Source: Phycisphaeraceae bacterium | GTDB taxonomy: Bacteria > Planctomycetota > Phycisphaerae > Phycisphaerales > UBA1924 | Direction of reading: 5' to 3' | Assembly: GCA_019636495.1 (NCBI GenBank) | Contig: JAHBXL010000003.1 | Coordinates: 62,001 to 126,000, forward strand | Length of the DNA stretch: 64,000 nt | Shown here: positions 59,377-64,000 of the stretch, piece by piece | Layout of the letters: every line of letters starts with the position of its first letter | How positions within the stretch are numbered: position 1 is the stretch's first letter | Program-made: the position numbers and the translations under genes | The notes under the pieces: generated by a model | The model's input: the letters and a program-made list of their open reading frames with translations, nothing else | Told to the model about the DNA's origin: nothing | Database searches by the model: none

Positions 59377-61248
59377 CTATGCCGCGGTGTGCGTCGGAGG
59401 TTCCTCGACCATCTCAACGCCGATGCGGAACTCGTCGGAAGAGGTTACGCGCACCTGCGCCCCGGCGGGGATGAATCCCAGGTCTGACACGGCGTCAATG
59501 ATCCGCTCGCCCATCTGCACGCGCCCCGCGGGTCGAAGCGGCGTGAGCGCCCGCCCGATGTCGCCCACCCTCGCCAGCGCGGCCGTCGCGGCCATGGCCT
59601 CGAGCATCGTCGGTTCCGGGCCGCCCAGGCTCTCTTTCAATACCAGTTTGCCCAGGAGCGGCGTCGAGGGCAGGTGCTTGGCGATCATGTAGATGATCCC
59701 GCCGCTGGTCAGCGCCGAGACCAGCACCGTCACCACGCCCCACGTCAGTTCGCTGGAGCGGTCCGGGTTCGCGCCCGGGAACAGCCGGCCGTCGCCGCCG
59801 ACGAACGTTGCCACCAGGCCGCCGAACAGCAACACCACGCCCAGCACGCCGCACACGCCGAAGCCGGGGATCACGAACAACTCCATCGCGATGAGCGCGA
59901 CCCCCGCGACGATCGCAGCGACCTCCCACCACGCGGCCATGTCCACCAGCAGCGGCGGCACCACCAGGCCGATGAGCGCGGCCGCGGCGATTGCGCCCGG
60001 CACGCTTACCCCGGGGCTGCTCATCTCGAGGAACAGGCAGATAAGGAAGATGACAATGAGCAGGCCGCGGACCCAGGGGAGCGTCATCGCGCGGGCCAGT
60101 CCTTCGGACCAGGTGGGGCCGAGTCGGACGATGTTCTGCGCCCCGAAGTAGGCCCGCAGTTGCTCCTCGTCGCGGATCTTCTGCGTCGCCAGGCCGAATC
60201 GCACCAGTTGTTCGGACTTGAGAACGAAGATGCCGTGCCCATCGGAGATGTACTCGACCAAGCGGTACTGGCCCGCGTGCCCTGGCGCGCGGAAATCGGG
60301 CCGCGCCGAGCGCGAGGCGCGGAGTTCCAGACCCTCGTTGATCTCCCGCACCGCCCGGGCGTCCATCGCGCCCGCCGCGGGTCGGAAGGCCAAGGAGTCA
60401 CTGTCGGTGGCGGGTTGCGGCGGCGCATCAGACCCCGGCGCGGCGGGCGTTCCCGGCGTGGCATCGGCCCCGCCGCTCGGACCCGTGACCGAGGGCAGCG
60501 TGGGGTTGACACGTGTCGGCTCGCCGCCGACCGCGGCGCGATACTCCGTCTCGGTCACGAAGAACCGCGCGCCCGTCGAGGGGTTCTCGATCAGCCACAG
60601 TTCCACGCCGCGACGGACAACGCCTTGCACGAGCATCTCGTCGTAGTTGTTCCGTCGCGCCGAGTCCACGACCTCGAGCAGCAGGGGGCCCATGATCTTC
60701 TCGCGTTCGGCCTCGGGAATGGGCACCATGCCCACGAGCGGGGCCGAAGCGACGGGCAGCGCATCGCCGAACGTCGCGTAATCGTGAACGACGATTTCGC
60801 GGCAGGCCAGCGCGATGATCGCGCCGCCGGAGTACGCATCGTGGTTGATCCACGCCACGGTGTTGGCGATAGACGAGCCCTTGATGAGATTGCAGATGGC
60901 CAGCACGGCCATGAGGCTGCCGCCGGGGGTGTCGATCTCGAACACCACCGCGTCGGCGCCTTCGCGCTCGGCCTGCGCAAGCCGTCTCTGCACGCCGAAA
61001 GCAGTCCAGCGGTCAATGGGTCCCTTGATCGGGATGATGACGACGTTCTTCGCCGCGCGGGCGGCGGGCAGGGGCTGGGCCGCGGCGGGCGTTGTGCCGG
61101 CGGGAATGGCCTGCGGGTCCGCCGCGCCGAGCAGGACCACGGACAGGCACGCGAGCGCGACCGCGCGAAGGACATGCCGGACGGCGGCCGCCGCAGGGCT
61201 CAACCCCGATGGCGCGCAAGGGAGTATCGGTACACGTCCGGTCGTCAT
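59377..61248 (-). CDS. Long NfeD: membrane-bound ClpP-class serine protease
   Basis: 623 residues from ATG 61248. Signal/membrane segment at about residues 22-43. The ClpP-like protease domain runs about residues 68-215: VVIIPIKGPIDRWTAFGVQRRLAQA, VVFEIDTPGGSLMAVLAI (active-site region), VAWINHDAYSGGAIIALACREIVV (Ser-type S-G-G-A) and the D-A-L-P loop. A linker rich in Pro/Gly/Ser, then five membrane helices (LLIVIFLICLFLEMSSPG; AIAAAALIGLVVPPLLV; AAIVAGVALIAMELFVIPGFGVCGVLGVVLLFGGLVATFV) and a final OB-like NfeD domain. Such proteases act on membrane proteins such as stomatin-like partners. A short NfeD follows. Confidence 0.85.
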   Translation of the reverse strand: MTTGRVPILPCAPSGLSPAAAAVRHVLRAVALACLSVVLLGAADPQAIPAGTTPAAAQPLPAARAAKNVVIIPIKGPIDRWTAFGVQRRLAQAEREGADAVVFEIDTPGGSLMAVLAICNLIKGSSIANTVAWINHDAYSGGAIIALACREIVVHDYATFGDALPVASAPLVGMVPIPEAEREKIMGPLLLEVVDSARRNNYDEMLVQGVVRRGVELWLIENPSTGARFFVTETEYRAAVGGEPTRVNPTLPSVTGPSGGADATPGTPAAPGSDAPPQPATDSDSLAFRPAAGAMDARAVREINEGLELRASRSARPDFRAPGHAGQYRLVEYISDGHGIFVLKSEQLVRFGLATQKIRDEEQLRAYFGAQNIVRLGPTWSEGLARAMTLPWVRGLLIVIFLICLFLEMSSPGVSVPGAIAAAALIGLVVPPLLVDMAAWWEVAAIVAGVALIAMELFVIPGFGVCGVLGVVLLFGGLVATFVGGDGRLFPGANPDRSSELTWGVVTVLVSALTSGGIIYMIAKHLPSTPLLGKLVLKESLGGPEPTMLEAMAATAALARVGDIGRALTPLRPAGRVQMGERIIDAVSDLGFIPAGAQVRVTSSDEFRIGVEMVEEPPTHTAA

Positions 61249-61304
61249 CGCGTGAGTATAGGTTCGGGCGCGGAGCCGACCGGTTTCGCTTTCACCGCGC
61301 AAGG

Positions 61305-61727
61305 CTACGCGGCGAGGCGGTAGCGGCCGCTGCCGAAGTGCCTGAGCAGGCGGTCCCGGTCGCCGGCGCGGGCAAAGTGCGTGAACACGGCGGCGACTTT
61401 GTAGGGGCCGGGCTGGTCGGCGTCCTCGAGCCAGACGACGTGCCCCTCGACCAGCACGCTTCGGCCTTCATCGCGCTCACAGGTGCCGGGCAGAAAAATG
61501 CGCATGGCGATTCGTGTGCCGGGTTCGACCGGGTGGTCCAGTTCGAACCGCATTCCGCCCTCGGAGATGTCGTAAGCGTGGCCCTCGAAGTCGAACGGGG
61601 CATCGTCGCCATCGGCCTGCACGCGTACGGCGACCGGTGTGTACATTGGCTCAACGACAAACCGGGCAAACTGCCGACGGTCGATGTGACGGTGCATCGG
61701 GCTGGCGAGCGTAGATCCGGATGACAC
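61305..61727 (-). CDS. PilZ-domain protein
   Basis: 140 residues from GTG 61727, set by AAGGAGG with a 5-base spacer; ATG further in ([13 protein letters not shown]) is an alternative. The PilZ c-di-GMP signature is split as R-R-Q-F-A-R-F near the N-terminus (RxxxR-like) and [11 protein letters not shown] about 40 residues on (D/NxSxxG-like). The remaining beta-barrel strands follow ([23 protein letters not shown]). It would bind cyclic di-GMP and signal motility, adhesion or polysaccharide output. No pilus or GGDEF/EAL genes are adjacent. Confidence 0.8.
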   Translation of the reverse strand: MSSGSTLASPMHRHIDRRQFARFVVEPMYTPVAVRVQADGDDAPFDFEGHAYDISEGGMRFELDHPVEPGTRIAMRIFLPGTCERDEGRSVLVEGHVVWLEDADQPGPYKVAAVFTHFARAGDRDRLLRHFGSGRYRLAA

Positions 61728-62140
61728 GTGTGCCTCCTTGGCGTTGGCGGGCCGCGCAGCGGGAGGGGTCGGACGGGAGAGGGGCGCGGCGGCGGACCGT
61801 GGCAGCATGGCCCGATATCTCGGCATCGGCCGAGTGCGAGGCGGACTTGAGTTCGAACATGGGGTACCTCTGGCATTTGCCGGGAACGAACAATCTGTCA
61901 GGTGGTCGACCGGTCGGTCACACTGGGCAGGCAGCGCGCAGACGTGAGATAGAGAGGTCTCGTCGTAAGGGCATACGAACAAAGCACAAAGATCGCGGCG
62001 GAATTGCAGTAGGGCACACCAGGATTGCCTACTGGGCGACCCCAATGCGCTGTATCTTGGGGCGATCGACCATCTGCACGCGGTCTGCGAGATGGGGACG
62101 GTCTGGGTGTTCCTTTCTTTGGGCACCCGTGGAGGGTGAC
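61728..62140. other. Gene-free stretch between the PilZ and pseudopilin genes
   Basis: 413 bases in a divergent gap. It holds the AAGGAGG (61733-61739) ribosome site of the PilZ gene on the minus strand and GGAGGG (62131) for the pseudopilin on the plus strand. An inverted repeat CCCCAA ... TTGGGG lies at 62040-62062 with an 11-base loop. No convincing -35/-10 pair and no RNA gene were recognised. Confidence 0.45.
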
Positions 62141-62998
62141 ATGCATCGCAGTTCAGGATCAGGCAACTCGGCGCATTCGCGATCGGTGCGGGGCATCCGC
62201 TGCCGCGGCTTCACGCTCATCGAACTGTTGATCGTCATTGTCATCATCGCGCTGCTGGTCTCGCTGCTGCTGCCCGCACTGCGCGGCGCACGGGCCCAGG
62301 CGCGGACCATGACCTGCCTTGCCAACCAGCGGAGCATGGGCCAGGGCTTCGTGCTCTATGCGGGCGACTTCAGGGATGCGACCATCAGTTCGTGGACGAA
62401 CTCGTTCGAGATCCCCTCGAGTTGGGTCGATTGGCCGCAGACCGAGGCCGGCCAGCGCCTGACCGAGGCGCAACTGGCGGCACAGACCAGCGTGGATGCG
62501 CACGTGCTCGGCGTACGCCGCGGCGCGATGTTCCAGTATGTCAACGACCACCGCGCGTACAAGTGCCCATCGGATGTGCGCGACCGCTTCCGGCCCAACG
62601 CCGTGTCGCGGCTGGCGTGGGTGACGTACTCGATGCCCAACTTTCTCGGCGGGCCCGACCAGTGGGAATCGCAGATCGGCTCCGGCCCGCGCGCGGTGCG
62701 CAGGCTCGACCAGTTGTGGCGGAGTTCCGAGCACTTCGCTTTCCTCGAAGAGTCCGACCCGCGCGGGCTCAACATGAACTCCTGGGTCCTGTACATCAAC
62801 CCGCAGCAGTGGATCGACCCGCTCACCGTCTGGCACGATGACAAGGGCACCATCGCCTTTACCGATGGCAGCGCACGAATCCACACCTGGAAGGACCGAC
62901 GCACGATCAACATGAGCCGCCTCCAGCAGTTCGGCCAGCCCGCGGCCGGAAACCCCGACTATCTGTGGCTGCGCGAGCGGTGGTGGCGAAGGTCGTGA
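62141..62998 (+). CDS. Pseudopilin-like protein (type II secretion/DUF1559-like)
   Basis: 285 residues from ATG 62141, GGAGGG 6 bases upstream. A prepilin-type cleavage site is strong: [36 protein letters not shown], with Gly before Phe. The globular part has [64 protein letters not shown] (an H-x(9)-D-G-like motif found in planctomycete DUF1559 proteins). It is expected to be processed by PilD and to stay in the inner membrane or a pseudopilus. Unlike loci A and B it stands alone, with no Cys-rich or MauE-like neighbours. Confidence 0.8.
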   Translation: MHRSSGSGNSAHSRSVRGIRCRGFTLIELLIVIVIIALLVSLLLPALRGARAQARTMTCLANQRSMGQGFVLYAGDFRDATISSWTNSFEIPSSWVDWPQTEAGQRLTEAQLAAQTSVDAHVLGVRRGAMFQYVNDHRAYKCPSDVRDRFRPNAVSRLAWVTYSMPNFLGGPDQWESQIGSGPRAVRRLDQLWRSSEHFAFLEESDPRGLNMNSWVLYINPQQWIDPLTVWHDDKGTIAFTDGSARIHTWKDRRTINMSRLQQFGQPAAGNPDYLWLRERWWRRS

Positions 62999-63055
62999 AC
63001 GGCCCGCACACACCATTCAGACGGATCGCCGCAGAATCCCGTGCTCTTGGGTACC

Positions 63056-63188
63056 TCGCCACTCCATGGCGAAGGTCGCTTGGCACTCAAGTTTGAGCGG
63101 CATTCCGTATCCGCCACCCGAAGCAAACTGGTCATTGGCCGCTCGCCCCTTGGGCGCTCGGTCCTTGCGAGTGGCATTCAGCCACTCG
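63056..63188. repeat. Two hairpins in the gap between convergent genes
   Basis: TCGCCA, CTCCA, TGGCGA at 63056-63072, and CGAGTGGC, ATTCA, its reverse complement at 63168-63188. The second lies 4 bases from the transaldolase stop and may help terminate it, though there is no T-run. Both resemble the palindrome family at 53267-53285. Confidence 0.6.
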
Positions 63189-63192
63189 ACCC

Positions 63193-63840
63193 TCACCCCC
63201 CGAATGCCTTCTTGTAATCCTCGACAAACTTCTTGAGCCCCGAGTCGGTCAGCGGGTGGCTCAGCACCTGCTTGATGACCGACATCGGTACCGTGCTCAC
63301 ATCCGCGCCGGCCAGCGCGCAGTCCACCATGTGCTTGGGGTGGCGGATTGATGCCGCGAGGATCTTGGTCGGGAATCCGTAGTTGTCGTAGATCTGCCGG
63401 ATCTTGTGGATCAGGTCCATCCCGTCCTCGGAGACATCATCGAGCCGGCCGATGAACGGGCTGACCAGGAACGCGCCGGCCTTGGCGACCATCAGCGCTT
63501 GCAGCGGCTGGAAGCACAGCGTCATGTTCGTCTTCACGCCCTTGTCCGACAGCGTCTTGCACGCGCGCAGGCCGTCGACCGTGATCGGGAGTTTAATCAC
63601 GATGTTCTCGGCGATCTTCCGCAGCGGCTCGGCCTCGCTCATCATGCCGTCGTAGTCTGTCGCGACGACCTCGGCCGAGACCGGGCCCTTCACGAACTCG
63701 CAGATCTCCGCCAGCCGCTTGGCATACGGCACCTTCTCCTTGGCGATCAGCGACGGATTCGTCGTCACTCCATCCAGCACGCCCAAGGCCGCGGCCTGCT
63801 TGATCTCGTCGAGGTTCGCCGTATCGATGTACAGGTCCAT
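63193..63840 (-). CDS. Fructose-6-phosphate aldolase/transaldolase (short TalC/MipB type)
   Basis: 215 residues from ATG 63840 (MDLYIDTANLDEIK), the normal size for the short transaldolase group. Catalytic Lys is in NIVIKLPITVDG near residue 84 and the following family pattern is TLCFQPLQALMVAKAGAFLVSPFIGRLDD. TKILAASIRHPKHMVDCALAGADVSTVP completes the barrel. It transfers a dihydroxyacetone unit between sugar phosphates; FSA-type aldolase action cannot be told from transaldolase by eye. It belongs with rpiA and gnd to pentose phosphate metabolism. Confidence 0.93.
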   Translation of the reverse strand: MDLYIDTANLDEIKQAAALGVLDGVTTNPSLIAKEKVPYAKRLAEICEFVKGPVSAEVVATDYDGMMSEAEPLRKIAENIVIKLPITVDGLRACKTLSDKGVKTNMTLCFQPLQALMVAKAGAFLVSPFIGRLDDVSEDGMDLIHKIRQIYDNYGFPTKILAASIRHPKHMVDCALAGADVSTVPMSVIKQVLSHPLTDSGLKKFVEDYKKAFGG

Positions 63841-64000
63841 GGTGCGTGGCTCCGGTTCGAAAGGTGGAGGCGGGCGGAAAAGCCGGCGGTTGGTGTGCTT
63901 GCGAGGAAAGCAGGGCCGAGAACCCATCCGCCGCGGCGGACGGCGGCCTTCAACGGCATGATCCTAGCGTGGGAACTGGCATTGCCGGAAAGCCGGTGAA

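Noticed and set aside
1..64000. tRNA, rRNA and CRISPR features
   Set aside because: None seen in the gaps inspected by eye; a covariance-model scan could still find a tRNA or small RNA.

Overview
The window looks like chromosome from a Planctomycetota bacterium, most likely of the Phycisphaerae/Phycisphaerales type. The DNA is GC-rich. A multihaem protein ends in the paired D-x-N-x-D-G-x-x-D-V-x-D-I 'dockerin-like' tail common in that group. There are HAF-repeat exported proteins with PEP-CTERM-like tails, several pseudopilin-like proteins, and TTG/GTG starts. No tRNA, rRNA, CRISPR array or intact insertion sequence was recognised.

Layout. Bases 1-1800 hold two tandem HAF-repeat exported proteins. 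Bases 1883-12620 hold housekeeping genes: rdgB, an ALDH7-type dehydrogenase, rpiA, an ECF sigma factor with a putative anti-sigma partner, a Fur-family regulator, fabG/fabD around a lipoprotein, and guaB. Bases 12624-15476 are accessory locus A. Bases 15703-26568 carry a BI-1 protein, tpiA, secG, a YicC protein, a kinase-like protein, a PDZ protein, an HD hydrolase, a GH35-like enzyme and a TolC-like protein. Bases 26575-29374 are accessory locus B, a diverged copy of locus A. Bases 29377-41805 hold two GNATs, gnd, glmS, an alpha/beta hydrolase, a DUF1275-STAS fusion and carB. Bases 41699-47023 hold a carbamoyltransferase / SGNH / SxtJ / DUF5989 / SGNH cassette. The remainder includes a pentahaem cytochrome-like protein, a Fic protein with its own operator-like repeats, a sugar-binding protein, an AtoE-type transporter, DUF4190/DUF2752 membrane proteins, glycerate kinase, an MDR dehydrogenase, an NfeD pair, a PilZ protein, a lone pseudopilin and a transaldolase.

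The most unusual feature is the pair of loci A and B. Both are minus-strand cassettes with the same order: a membrane-anchored WTQED/AGKP protein, a small secreted Cys-rich protein (CY-x5-SCC), a MauE-like membrane protein with a C-x-C-x-G motif, and a pseudopilin-like protein. In A the last two are fused into one frame; in B they overlap by ATGA. Immediately upstream of the first gene each locus has a homopolymer of 16 (A) or 18 (B) G on the plus strand. It lies between a TTGAC-like -35 element and a plausible -10 element, which is the geometry of a phase-variable promoter. I propose an undescribed, possibly phase-variable system that makes or exports a disulfide-rich polypeptide; the function is inference.

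A second theme is small palindromic repeats. Families GCACCGxTCT-CC-(reverse complement) and GCCGGCAC-GGA-(reverse complement) recur in intergenic DNA and also inside conserved enzymes (guaB, carB, the glycerate kinase, the atoE-like gene), where they add in-frame peptide insertions.

Central carbon genes (rpiA, gnd, tpiA, transaldolase, glycerate kinase) are scattered rather than in one operon.
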